Assembly (NCBI GenBank): GCA_900544025.1
Contig: UQTM01000049.1
Span: 1-25,352 of the forward strand
DNA length: 25,352 bases
DNA from: an uncultured Odoribacter sp.
GTDB lineage: Bacteria; Bacteroidota; Bacteroidia; Bacteroidales; Marinifilaceae
Direction: 5' to 3'
Shown: piece after piece, positions 14,625 to 22,673 of the stretch
How positions within the stretch are numbered: position 1 is the stretch's first letter
How the letters are laid out: the number at the start of each line of letters is the position of its first letter
Notes under the pieces: model-generated
Seen by the model: the letters and a program-made list of their open reading frames with translations, nothing else
What the model was told of the DNA's origin: nothing
Databases searched by the model: none
Program-made: the position numbers and the translations under genes

Positions 14625-15665
14625 ATGAAGGATAAATATAAAATTTTACAGGTCTTAATCCACATTTTGGTTTGGAGCGGAGTGTTCTGTTTCCCCCTGT
14701 TTTTTACAGGGAGAAACAGTGAGGCGATCACTTTGGAAAGGTATCTGGGGTATGTGGGTGTACCGATTACGTTTATCGTTGTTTTTTACCTGAATTACTT
14801 CGTGTTGATCGATCGTTTTCTGTTTCGTAAAAAAATGGTACAGTTTATCCTGATCAATATAACACTATTTGTCGGAATGACTTTATGCCTGCATCTCTGG
14901 CAAAATTATCATTACCTTCATTTTATGAAGAAAGTCGGGGAAACAATCCACCAGGGACCTCCCCGTGCTTTATTTATTATTCGCGATGGGATGATGATGG
15001 TCTTGCTGGCGGGATTGAGTGTCGCCATTCGGATGACAGGAAATTGGTATGTGGTGGAGAATGAAAAGAAAGAGCTTGAAAAAGCCCGTTCGGAGGCTGA
15101 ATTACAGAATTTGAAAAGCCAGTTGAATCCTCATTTCCTTTTCAATACATTGAACAATATTTATTCGCTGATCGCCATCGATCCGGATCGGGCACAATAT
15201 GCCGTTCACGACCTGAGCCGTTTGCTGAGGCATGTGCTTTATGAGGATAACCAAAGGTTGGTATCGCTTGATAACGAGTTGGTTTTTATGAAGAGCTATA
15301 TTGAATTGATGGGGCTGCGCCTGCCTGACCGGGTGGACTTGAAAGTCTGTATGCCGGAAGATAAAACCGGGATTTTGATTGCACCTTTACTATTTATTTC
15401 TTTGATCGAGAATGCCTTTAAACATGGAGTGAGCCCTACGGAAGCTTCTTTCATTCACATTGATTTGCAGGTGGAAAAGCATAATCGTATCAAATGTTTG
15501 ATCGAGAATAGTTATTTCCCTAAAAAGGATTCCGACCGTAGCGGTTCCGGGATCGGCCTGGAAAATTTGCGGAAACGCCTGGAGTTGCTCTATCCGGGGC
15601 AATTTCTGTTAAAAACGGGTTTAGTGGGGGACGTTTATGTATCGGAGTTGGATTTGGACGTATAA
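14625..15665 (+). CDS. LytS/YehU-type sensor histidine kinase
   Basis: 346 aa. Four predicted membrane helices (about 8-27, 42-62, 72-92, 117-137) without a large extracytoplasmic domain, a coiled coil (about 144-165), then a His_kinase (PF06580-type) domain: phospho-acceptor His170 in LKSQLNPHFLFNTLNNIYSL, N-box LIENAFKHGVSP and G-box GSGIGLENLRKRLELLY. Such kinases pair with LytTR-type regulators, which is what the next gene encodes 10 nt downstream. The short loops suggest that it senses a membrane-embedded signal, perhaps envelope stress or the state of the adjacent pump, although the sequence shows no ligand site. It follows the permease by 61 nt and could be part of the same operon. Confidence 0.92.
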   Translation: MKDKYKILQVLIHILVWSGVFCFPLFFTGRNSEAITLERYLGYVGVPITFIVVFYLNYFVLIDRFLFRKKMVQFILINITLFVGMTLCLHLWQNYHYLHFMKKVGETIHQGPPRALFIIRDGMMMVLLAGLSVAIRMTGNWYVVENEKKELEKARSEAELQNLKSQLNPHFLFNTLNNIYSLIAIDPDRAQYAVHDLSRLLRHVLYEDNQRLVSLDNELVFMKSYIELMGLRLPDRVDLKVCMPEDKTGILIAPLLFISLIENAFKHGVSPTEASFIHIDLQVEKHNRIKCLIENSYFPKKDSDRSGSGIGLENLRKRLELLYPGQFLLKTGLVGDVYVSELDLDV

Positions 15666-15675
15666 ATGACGGGGT

Positions 15676-16404
15676 ATGGAATTGAATTGTTTGATTGTTG
15701 ATGATGAGCCGTTAGCACTCGATTTGATGGAGAGCTATGTTAAACGTACGCCTTTTTTGTCGCTTGCCGGGCGTTGCGGTAGTGCTTTGGAAGTGTTGCC
15801 GGTGGTGAAAGAACAAAAGGTCGATGTGATCTTTTTGGATATTCAGATGCCGGAATTGAACGGTTTGGAACTTTCCCGGATGCTGGGCGAACGGACAAAG
15901 GTGATTTTTACGACCGCTTTCGAGCAGTATGCGCTCGAGGGTTTCCGGGTGGATGCTCTGGACTATTTGCTAAAGCCGATCAGTTATCCTGAATTTTTGA
16001 AAGCGGCGAACAAGGCTTTGCAGTGGTGTGAAATGAGCGGCAGGCAGGAAAGCGGAGCAAAGGAGCAAGAGAGTATTTTTGTGAAAGCGGATTATAAGCT
16101 TGTTCGGATCGATTTGGCTAAGATATTGTATATCGAGGGATTGAAAGATTATGTGAAAATATATTTGGAGGGGGAAGCACAACCTGTCGTTTCACTTATG
16201 AGCTTGAAATCGTTAGAAGAGCTTTTACCTTCTTCCAATTTTATCCGGGTGCACCGTTCCTTTATCGTGAGGTTAGACAAAGTGAAGGTTATAGAACGGA
16301 ACCGGATTGTATTCGGAAAGGAATATATTCCCATTTCCGATTCTTATAAAGATAAATTTCAGGAGTTTTTAAATAAATACCTGCCTACTAACCGGCAGGA
16401 GTGA
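15676..16404 (+). CDS. LytTR-family DNA-binding response regulator
   Basis: 242 aa. The receiver domain (1-120) has the acidic pocket Asp9-Asp10, phospho-acceptor Asp55 in VIFLDIQMPELNG, the conserved Thr79/Thr80 (IFTTAF) and Lys100 (DYLLKPI). The LytTR DNA-binding domain (about 135-240) shows IFVKADYKLVRIDLAKILYI, the EGLKDYVKIYL strand, FIRVHRSFIV and the closing IPISDSYKDKF. LytTR regulators bind direct repeats upstream of their targets; likely targets here are the preceding efflux operon and itself, but I did not find a convincing repeat. The stop codon is overlapped by a CCTGCC/GGCAGG inverted repeat (16380-16399) with no T run. Confidence 0.93.
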   Translation: MELNCLIVDDEPLALDLMESYVKRTPFLSLAGRCGSALEVLPVVKEQKVDVIFLDIQMPELNGLELSRMLGERTKVIFTTAFEQYALEGFRVDALDYLLKPISYPEFLKAANKALQWCEMSGRQESGAKEQESIFVKADYKLVRIDLAKILYIEGLKDYVKIYLEGEAQPVVSLMSLKSLEELLPSSNFIRVHRSFIVRLDKVKVIERNRIVFGKEYIPISDSYKDKFQEFLNKYLPTNRQE

Positions 16405-16431
16405 GGGGGGCGACATTTCTAAACGTTTTGG

Positions 16432-16469
16432 ATTCCGGGTATAAAGTTCAGGCTTTTATCCGGAATTTT
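16432..16469 (+). terminator. Probable terminator after the two-component genes
   Basis: ATTCCGG (16432-16438) pairs with CCGGAAT (16460-16466), and ATAAA (16441-16445) with TTTAT (16455-16459) beyond a 2-nt bulge. A short TTTT follows (16466-16469). It lies 28 nt after the stop codon. Confidence 0.55.
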
Positions 16470-16634
16470 CATCTTATGAGATCGATGAGGGGAATTTAGA
16501 AAAACGGATATAAAAACAGGGGAGTCAATAAGGTTTGTTTTAAGGATATAAAAAATCGTTTCCGGGAAACTTTTTTGCTTCGGTCATGGGATAAAATTTG
16601 GTACAGACGGAGAATAATATTGCAGGAAAAAGGA

Positions 16635-16642
16635 TAATTTTG
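16635..16642 (+). promoter_or_regulatory. -7 box of the antiporter gene (TAATTTTG)
   Basis: A full TAnnTTTG match ending 19 nt before the ATG at 16662; no matching -33 element. Confidence 0.6.
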
Positions 16643-16661
16643 CTGCAAATTAAACGATGTT

Positions 16662-18911
16662 ATGTCCCATTTGCCAACTTTGATTGTTGATTTGGCCTTA
16701 ATTCTGGTGTCTGCCGGGGTTATGACTTTGGTATTTAAGAAGTTAAAGCAACCTTTGGTGTTAGGGTATATTGTGGCGGGGTTTATTGCCAGTCCTCATG
16801 TGGTTTTTACTCCTTCTGTCATGGACACTGCAAACATCCGGACCTGGGCGGATATCGGAGTGGTGTTTCTTCTGTTTGCTTTGGGGCTGGAATTTAGCTT
16901 TAAAAAATTGATGAAAGTGGGCGGTCCGGCGACAATCGCTGCGCTGACCATTATTTTCGGCATGGTTTTGCTGGGATTTACCGTCGGCGTGACAATGGGA
17001 TGGAAGCGGATGGATTGTATTTTTTTGGGAGGAATGCTGGCTATGTCTTCTACGTCGATCATTTATAAAGCGTTCGACGATTTGGGACTTCGTACAAAAC
17101 GTTTTGCCGGCTTGGTGTTCGGTATCTTGATTATCGAAGATTTGGTGGCGATCGTTTTAATGGTTTTACTATCGACAATGGCTGTGAGTAAGAATTTCGA
17201 GGGGATGGAAATGGTATATAGCATAGGGAAATTAATGTTTTTCCTGCTTTTGTGGTTTTTAATCGGTATTTATATAATTCCCACTTTTTTTCGTCACACC
17301 CGTTTGCTGATGGGGGACGAAACGCTGCTCATCGTTGTATTGGGGTTGTGTTTGCTGATGGTGGTTTTTGCTTCTTATCTGGGATTCTCTTCTGCTCTGG
17401 GAGCTTTTGTTATGGGATCGATTTTGGCGGAAACCATAGAAGCGGAAAAGATCGTGAAGCTGGTTAAGCCTGTGAAAGACCTTTTTGCCGCTATTTTTTT
17501 CGTGTCGGTGGGAATGATGGTCGATCCGGTGATGATCGCCCAATATATATGGCCTGTCATTATTATTACTTTGACCGTATTGATCGGGCAGGCTCTTTTC
17601 GGTACTTTCGGGGTTATACTTGCCGGGCAACCGCTGAAAACGGCAATGCAATCCGGTTTTTGCCTGACCCAGATCGGAGAGTTCGCTTTTATCATCGCGG
17701 CCTTAGGGGTAAGTTTAAAGGTTACCGGAAATTTTTTATATCCGATTGTCGTGGCGGTGTCGGTGATTACCACTTTTCTAACTCCTTATATGATGCGTTT
17801 GGCCGAGCCGGCCTATCCGCTTGTGGAGAAGCATTTGCCTTTGCAATGGAAACGCTTTATCGATCGTTATACTTCCGGTTCTCCCACCGTGAATCATGAA
17901 AGTAACTGGAAGAAGCTGCTATTGTCCCTGGTGCGTATCGTGATTATTTATTCGGTGATTGTCATTGCTTTGCTGATTTTGTCGATTAAATTCCTCGCTC
18001 CTTTTGTACGGGAGCATATTCCGGGAATATGGGGAGCTTTATTGAGTGCTGTCTTGACTCTGATCGTCCTTGCACCGTTCTTGCGTGCCATTGTCGCCAA
18101 GAAAAATCATTCCACGGAATTTCAGCTTTTATGGGAAGATAGCCGCTTTAACCGGGGCTATTTAGTGTCGTTGGTTATTTTCCGTTTTGTGTTGGCGGTA
18201 GTGTATGTGATGGTTGTGATTATGACCCTTTTCAAGGCTTCCGTGGCTTTGGTGCTGGGAATTGCCTGTTTTATCGTTGCCGGGATGTTCTATTCCCGTT
18301 ACCTGAAAAAACAATCCATTCTCATCGAACGGCGTTTTTTGCGTAATTTCAGAATCAGAGATGTATATACCCGGCAGGCGGGAGAGAAGATCCCGCCAAA
18401 GTTTGCGGGGCATCTGTTGTCGCGCGATCTGCACCTGTCTGATTTTATTATCCCGGCCGAATCCGTCTGGGCGGGGCATACGCTCTCGGAATTGGCTTTG
18501 GGGGCACGTTTCGAGATTATGGTCGTGGCTATTTTCAGAGGGCAGTATTGTATTAACATTCCGGGAGGAAAAGAACGACTGTTTCCTCAGGATAGGGTTC
18601 AGGTGATCGGGAGCGACGAGCAATTGAGCCGGTTCGGTGAAAAGTTGAAAGCCATGACGGTACCTGCCGTGACTTCCGACCTGTCGCAAAGCGAAGTATG
18701 CTTGAAACAGTTTATTATCGACGATAACTCTCCTTTGGTTGGTAAGACGATCCGGGAATCGGGTATCCGCGATAAATATAAATGCGTGGTTGTGGGGATC
18801 GAGCGTGGCTCTGCTTCGTTACGTAACCCGGAAGCCGATACGCAGTTCGTTGCCGGAGACATCGTGTGGGTGGTCGGCGAAGAAGATCATGTATATAAGT
18901 TGATTCATTAA
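16662..18911 (+). CDS. CPA2-family monovalent cation:proton antiporter with two RCK_C domains
   Basis: 749 aa inner-membrane protein. Residues 1 to about 395 form a Na+/H+ exchanger (KefB/CPA2) transport domain; recognisable are LKQPLVLGYIVAGFIASPHV, the GVVFLLFALGLEFSF helix, GGMLAMSSTSIIYKAFDDLG, GILIIEDLVAIVLMVLLST and SSALGAFVMGSILAET. A second hydrophobic block of about four helices follows (416-546), then two soluble RCK_C/TrkA_C-like modules (about 590-666 and 673-749; each with a GHTLSEL- or GKTIRES-type start and a late PQDRVQVIGS or AGDIVWVVGE strand). There is no RCK_N (Rossmann) domain between pore and RCK_C, unlike KefB/KefC. It probably exchanges K+ or Na+ for H+, gated by an unknown ligand at the RCK_C pair. 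Its stop overlaps that of the convergent MATE gene. Confidence 0.9.
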   Translation: MSHLPTLIVDLALILVSAGVMTLVFKKLKQPLVLGYIVAGFIASPHVVFTPSVMDTANIRTWADIGVVFLLFALGLEFSFKKLMKVGGPATIAALTIIFGMVLLGFTVGVTMGWKRMDCIFLGGMLAMSSTSIIYKAFDDLGLRTKRFAGLVFGILIIEDLVAIVLMVLLSTMAVSKNFEGMEMVYSIGKLMFFLLLWFLIGIYIIPTFFRHTRLLMGDETLLIVVLGLCLLMVVFASYLGFSSALGAFVMGSILAETIEAEKIVKLVKPVKDLFAAIFFVSVGMMVDPVMIAQYIWPVIIITLTVLIGQALFGTFGVILAGQPLKTAMQSGFCLTQIGEFAFIIAALGVSLKVTGNFLYPIVVAVSVITTFLTPYMMRLAEPAYPLVEKHLPLQWKRFIDRYTSGSPTVNHESNWKKLLLSLVRIVIIYSVIVIALLILSIKFLAPFVREHIPGIWGALLSAVLTLIVLAPFLRAIVAKKNHSTEFQLLWEDSRFNRGYLVSLVIFRFVLAVVYVMVVIMTLFKASVALVLGIACFIVAGMFYSRYLKKQSILIERRFLRNFRIRDVYTRQAGEKIPPKFAGHLLSRDLHLSDFIIPAESVWAGHTLSELALGARFEIMVVAIFRGQYCINIPGGKERLFPQDRVQVIGSDEQLSRFGEKLKAMTVPAVTSDLSQSEVCLKQFIIDDNSPLVGKTIRESGIRDKYKCVVVGIERGSASLRNPEADTQFVAGDIVWVVGEEDHVYKLIH

Positions 18912-20260
18912 ACGGCTTTCTTTAGCCATTTTTCCCGGGATAGAAAAAGAGTGGTGATGAGTGTTGCCATGAGGTCGGCAAAAGGAATTGCCAGCCAGAT
19001 ACCCGTCAGCCCCCACAAACGGGAAAAGATTCCCAGTGCCGGAATAAGGAAAACGAATTGCCGGGAGATATTCATAATAATGGCCTGAGGAGCTTTGTTT
19101 ATCGATTGGAAAAAACTGGTAGCTATGATTTGATAGCCGATCAGAGGCATCATTAGAAAGGTCAGGCGTAATCCTCCCGTGCTTAAAGTTATAAGCATTT
19201 CGTTGGAAGTGAATATGCTTATCAGCCAGGGGGCGAACAGTTCACCGATAATAAATCCGGTACATACGATCAGGGTTCCGATTTGAATAGAGAGTTCGAG
19301 AGTCCGGCGTGTACGCAGAAAATTGCCGGTACCGAAGTTATAGCTGACAATCGTCTGCATCCCCTGGCAAATTCCCATCATGAGCGTAGCGACTAAAACG
19401 GAGTAACAACTGATAATTCCATAGGCTCCGATAGCGTAATCCCCTCCGTAATTTACCAGATAACGGTTCATAATGATATTGACCATGCTGGTCGTGATGT
19501 TCATGATAAAAGCAGCCATTCCGATCCCGATAATACTGACAAGTAGCAGGATATGGGGAGAGAAATCGGATAGCTTGAGCCTAAGCTGATTGGCGGGGCA
19601 GTGGAAATGTTTTAAGATCAGCGCACTGCTCACAGCCATTGAAATAACAGTGGCTATTGCCGCTCCTTCTATGCCTAATTGAAATCCGAAAATCAATATG
19701 GGATCGAGCAGAATATTGACGATAACTCCGGTCAGGATAATCATCATGGATTTGTGGGAAAATCCTGCCGCCCGGAATGCGTTACAACAAGTGAAGTTCA
19801 AATTTGTAAGTAAACTGCCCGGTATGATAATGCTTAAATAGTTGTGCGCATAGGGAATGGTTTGTTCGCTTCCGCCGAAAGCCAGCAGAATCGTGTCTAA
19901 ATGGTATAATGCCAATAAAATCAGAGCAACTGTTAAAATGACATTGAGGAGCAGTGCATTCCCCAATGCTTTACAGGCTAAAGGAATATTGCGTAGCGTG
20001 AAAGCGGATGAAACCCGCGAGGCAACCCCAACCCCTGTCAATGTGCCGATGGTCGTCATCAGGGATACACAGGGAAGAGTAAGTGCAAGTCCGCATATCG
20101 CCATTGCTCCCGCCCCCTGGCCGATAAATATCCGATCTACGATGTTATAGAGCGCCATAACAACCATATTGACCATTGCCGGAACGGCATAACTACGCAA
20201 TAGTTTGCCCACATCTTGTTTCTCCAATAGGTCGTTTGTTGTTATCGTAAGTTTTGGCAT
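18908..20260 (-). CDS. MATE-family multidrug/Na+ (or H+) efflux transporter
   Basis: 450 aa, about twelve membrane helices, in the normal range for MATE proteins. Two MatE halves are visible: the first from LLRSYAVPAMVNMVVMALYN with VDRIFIGQGAGAMAICGLAL, the second from about residue 235, with a matching GGDYAIGAYGIISCYSVLVA segment and ICQGMQTIVSYNFGTGN, the usual 'G-x-x-Q-G-x-Q-P/T' motif. The pattern is closest to the MepA-like subgroup of Firmicutes and Bacteroidetes. It exports cationic compounds by ion antiport; substrates cannot be predicted. The 3' ends of this gene and the antiporter overlap by 4 bp (TTAA shared by both stop codons), leaving no space for a terminator between them. 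Confidence 0.92.
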   Translation of the reverse strand: MPKLTITTNDLLEKQDVGKLLRSYAVPAMVNMVVMALYNIVDRIFIGQGAGAMAICGLALTLPCVSLMTTIGTLTGVGVASRVSSAFTLRNIPLACKALGNALLLNVILTVALILLALYHLDTILLAFGGSEQTIPYAHNYLSIIIPGSLLTNLNFTCCNAFRAAGFSHKSMMIILTGVIVNILLDPILIFGFQLGIEGAAIATVISMAVSSALILKHFHCPANQLRLKLSDFSPHILLLVSIIGIGMAAFIMNITTSMVNIIMNRYLVNYGGDYAIGAYGIISCYSVLVATLMMGICQGMQTIVSYNFGTGNFLRTRRTLELSIQIGTLIVCTGFIIGELFAPWLISIFTSNEMLITLSTGGLRLTFLMMPLIGYQIIATSFFQSINKAPQAIIMNISRQFVFLIPALGIFSRLWGLTGIWLAIPFADLMATLITTLFLSREKWLKKAV

Positions 20261-20289
20261 GATTATAAAAAAGATGCACGTAAGAGGGA

Positions 20290-20321
20290 CAAAGGTAAGA
20301 TTTATATGGATAATTTATAAA
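20290..20321 (-). promoter_or_regulatory. Promoter of the MATE gene
   Basis: On the minus strand, TTTA (20321-20318), a 20-nt spacer and TACCTTTG (20297-20290), a full -7 match 29 nt before the ATG at 20260. Confidence 0.6.
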
Positions 20322-20391
20322 TATTGTAAATGAAAAAATGAAAAGTCCGTTCTCTGTGGCAATGTATGGATATTAAAAAACAAAAAGAAGG

Positions 20392-20422
20392 TTTGTATTT
20401 AGAGGTTTTTATCGTAATATTG
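20392..20422 (+). promoter_or_regulatory. Probable promoter of the aldehyde dehydrogenase gene
   Basis: TTTG (20392-20395), a 19-nt spacer and TAATATTG (20415-20422; 7 of 8 to TAnnTTTG), 31 nt before the ATG. Confidence 0.5.
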
Positions 20423-20437
20423 AATAATTGTAAATAG

Positions 20438-20443
20438 AGGAGG
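20438..20443 (+). promoter_or_regulatory. Canonical Shine-Dalgarno site AGGAGG
   Basis: AGGAGG lies 10 nt before the ATG at 20454 and fixes that start. Full SD sites are rare in Bacteroidetes and absent from most other genes in this window. Confidence 0.6.
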
Positions 20444-20453
20444 AGACATAAAA

Positions 20454-21824
20454 ATGGAGAATGAATACATTCGAGGAATCATAAAGGCTCAACGGGAATT
20501 TTACAACACCGGTGTAAGCCGGGATGTGGATTTCAGGATAAAAAGCCTGAAACGGTTGCGGTCTGCGATAATGGCTTATGAAGGCCGACTTTACGAAGCT
20601 CTGTGGGATGATTTGCATAAATCGGCTTTTGAGGGATATTTAACGGAAGTATCGTTGGTATTGCAAGAGATCCGGTATCATATCCGGCATTTGAAACGCT
20701 GGGCGGCCCCCCGGCGGGTGTCGTCGCCTTTTTATTTACCGGGAAGTAGAAGCCGGATCGTTTCCGAGCCTTTGGGAGTTGTGTTGATTGTCGCTCCCTG
20801 GAACTATCCTTTCCAGTTATTGATAAATCCTTTGGTGGGAGCATTATCGGCGGGGAACTGCGTGGTGCTGAAACCTTCTCCTTATACCTCCCGGGTAGCC
20901 CGGGTGATGGCTGAAATGATCGCCTCTGTTTTTGCTCCGGAATATGTTGCGGTGGTACAGGGCGGATACGAAGTGAATCGGTCATTGTGGGCAGAGCGTT
21001 TCGACCATATATTTTTTACCGGAAGTCCGGAATTGGGAAAAGTGGTAATGAAAGCGGCGGCAGAACACCTCACTCCGGTGACTTTGGAATTGGGAGGGAA
21101 AAGTCCCTGTATTGTAGATAAAGATGCCGATATCGGGCGTGCGGCAAAACGTATAGCCTGGGGGAAATGCCTGAATGCCGGGCAAACTTGTATCGCTCCC
21201 GATTATTTATTGGTACACACCCGGGTAAAAAATGAACTGTTGGAAAAATTGATTTATTATATCCGGCAGTTTTACGGTGAACAGCCGGAAAAAAGTCCCG
21301 ACTATCCACGGATTGTCCGGCAGGAAGCCGTGACACGCCTGGAACGGCTTATGCCGAAAGAAAAAATCGTTTATGGAGGAAAGGTCATTCCGGAAGAGAG
21401 ATTCATTGCCCCCACAATTTTAGATCGTATTTCGCCGCAGGATGCGGTTATGCAGGAAGAAATCTTCGGGCCTTTGCTGCCGGTTATTGAATTTTATGAT
21501 CTGGAAGAAGCAATCGGTTATATAAATGCCCGCGAGAAGCCTTTGGCATTGTATTATTTCGGGACGACGGCCTCGGCAAAAAAAGTCATTGCTAAAACAA
21601 GCTCCGGCGGAGTGTGTATAAACGATACCGTTATGCATATCGCTAACGGACATTTGCCGTTCGGCGGGGTCGGGCATAGCGGGATGGGAAGATATCACGG
21701 TTTCGACAGCTTTGCGGCATTCAGTAACCGCCGTTCGGTTCTGATTTCTCCCACATTATGGGATGTGCCTTTAAAATATCCGCCTTACCGGGGTTTTAAA
21801 CTCTTGAAAAGATTTATAAAATAA
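20454..21824 (+). CDS. Aldehyde dehydrogenase, class 3 (ALDH3-type)
   Basis: 456 aa, the short form typical of class 3 enzymes (about 450-490). Oxidises aldehydes to acids with NAD(P)+. Active-site residues are in place: Asn117 in APWNYPF, Lys140 in VVLKPS, the FFTGSPELGK nucleotide loop (from 187), Glu212 in LELGGKSP and catalytic Cys246 in NAGQTCIAPDY. The later EEIFGPLLPV and the GGVCINDTVMHIANGHLPFG segment are standard for the family. The C-terminus (KYPPYRGFKLLKRFIK) is basic with some hydrophobic residues, reminiscent of fatty-aldehyde dehydrogenase tails but without a membrane helix. Substrate unknown; medium- or long-chain aldehydes are plausible. The start is fixed by an AGGAGG site. 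The EFR1 gene follows after 48 bp with its own promoter box. Confidence 0.93.
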   Translation: MENEYIRGIIKAQREFYNTGVSRDVDFRIKSLKRLRSAIMAYEGRLYEALWDDLHKSAFEGYLTEVSLVLQEIRYHIRHLKRWAAPRRVSSPFYLPGSRSRIVSEPLGVVLIVAPWNYPFQLLINPLVGALSAGNCVVLKPSPYTSRVARVMAEMIASVFAPEYVAVVQGGYEVNRSLWAERFDHIFFTGSPELGKVVMKAAAEHLTPVTLELGGKSPCIVDKDADIGRAAKRIAWGKCLNAGQTCIAPDYLLVHTRVKNELLEKLIYYIRQFYGEQPEKSPDYPRIVRQEAVTRLERLMPKEKIVYGGKVIPEERFIAPTILDRISPQDAVMQEEIFGPLLPVIEFYDLEEAIGYINAREKPLALYYFGTTASAKKVIAKTSSGGVCINDTVMHIANGHLPFGGVGHSGMGRYHGFDSFAAFSNRRSVLISPTLWDVPLKYPPYRGFKLLKRFIK

Positions 21825-21845
21825 TGGTAAATTGGACAGAAAAAT

Positions 21846-21853
21846 TAACTTTG
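21846..21853 (+). promoter_or_regulatory. -7 box of the EFR1 gene (TAACTTTG)
   Basis: A full TAnnTTTG match ending 19 nt before the ATG at 21873; the -33 is unclear. Confidence 0.6.
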
Positions 21854-21872
21854 TAGCACGAACACGAAGAAA

Positions 21873-22673
21873 ATGAGTATTATGACTTTTGATGCTGTCC
21901 ATTTAATCTATTTTTCTCCTACTCATACTTCCCGCACTGTGGGAAAGGCCATTGCTAAGGGGACAGGGATTTCCCAAATAATAGAAACGGATTTAACATA
22001 TTGCGCACCGGATAACCCGGTTGTGGTGGAGCGTTGTTTATGTGTGGTGGCGGTCCCCGTGTATGGCGGTCGTGTTGCCGAAACCGCTATGCAACGCCTG
22101 GAATGGATTAGCGGAAAGGAAAGTCCGGTAGTACCCGTAGTCGTGTACGGTAACCGGGATTATGAAGATGCTTTGCTTGAATTGACCGATTGGACGATAG
22201 AGCATGGTTTTGTTCCGGTGGCCGGAGCTGCTTTTGTGGGAGAACATTCGTACAGCCGTCCCGACCGCCCTGTGGCGGCGAACCGTCCCGATGCGGACGA
22301 TTTGCAGGTTGCAAAGCTCTTGGGGATAGACGTGATGAAATGTGTGACAGAGGTGGAGGAACCGAACCGGTTGCCGGGTTTGAAGGTAAAAGGAAATCGT
22401 CCTTATAAAGTGAAGGGGAATAAAACGCCTCAGGCTCCGGTGGTTAACGAAGAGTTGTGTACACAATGCGGTTTGTGCGCAGGGATTTGCCCGGTGGGAG
22501 CGATTGCGGTGGGAGAAGAAAGCGTTAGCGATGCAGAAAGTTGTATAAAGTGTTGTGCGTGTGTAAAGGGATGTCCGCAGAATGCCCGGATTTTCGATAC
22601 TCCGTTTACTGATTTTTTGTTCAAAAATTTTAGTGCGCGCCGGAAACCGGAACTGTTTTTTCAGGCTTTGTAA
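21873..22673 (+). CDS. EFR1-family flavodoxin-ferredoxin protein
   Basis: 266 aa. The N-terminal two-thirds is flavodoxin-like: YFSPTHTSRTVGKAIA replaces the FMN phosphate loop, and VAVPVYGGRVAETAMQRL and VVVYGNRDYEDALLEL are the further FMN-site segments. The C-terminus is a bacterial ferredoxin with two [4Fe-4S] motifs: C196xxC199xxC202xxxC206P and C224xxC227xxC230xxxC234P. The family ('EFR1 family ferrodoxin') is common in anaerobic gut bacteria and presumably moves electrons between ferredoxin and an unknown partner. The neighbouring aldehyde dehydrogenase and the large exported protein do not obviously need it. Met4 (21882) is an alternative start; the promoter spacing favours 21873. Confidence 0.9.
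   Translation: MSIMTFDAVHLIYFSPTHTSRTVGKAIAKGTGISQIIETDLTYCAPDNPVVVERCLCVVAVPVYGGRVAETAMQRLEWISGKESPVVPVVVYGNRDYEDALLELTDWTIEHGFVPVAGAAFVGEHSYSRPDRPVAANRPDADDLQVAKLLGIDVMKCVTEVEEPNRLPGLKVKGNRPYKVKGNKTPQAPVVNEELCTQCGLCAGICPVGAIAVGEESVSDAESCIKCCACVKGCPQNARIFDTPFTDFLFKNFSARRKPELFFQAL

Noticed and set aside
17259..17773. Minus-strand ORFs of about 130 codons opposite the antiporter
   Set aside because: His/Ser/Asn-rich translations of the complement of hydrophobic codons; no start signal or domain.
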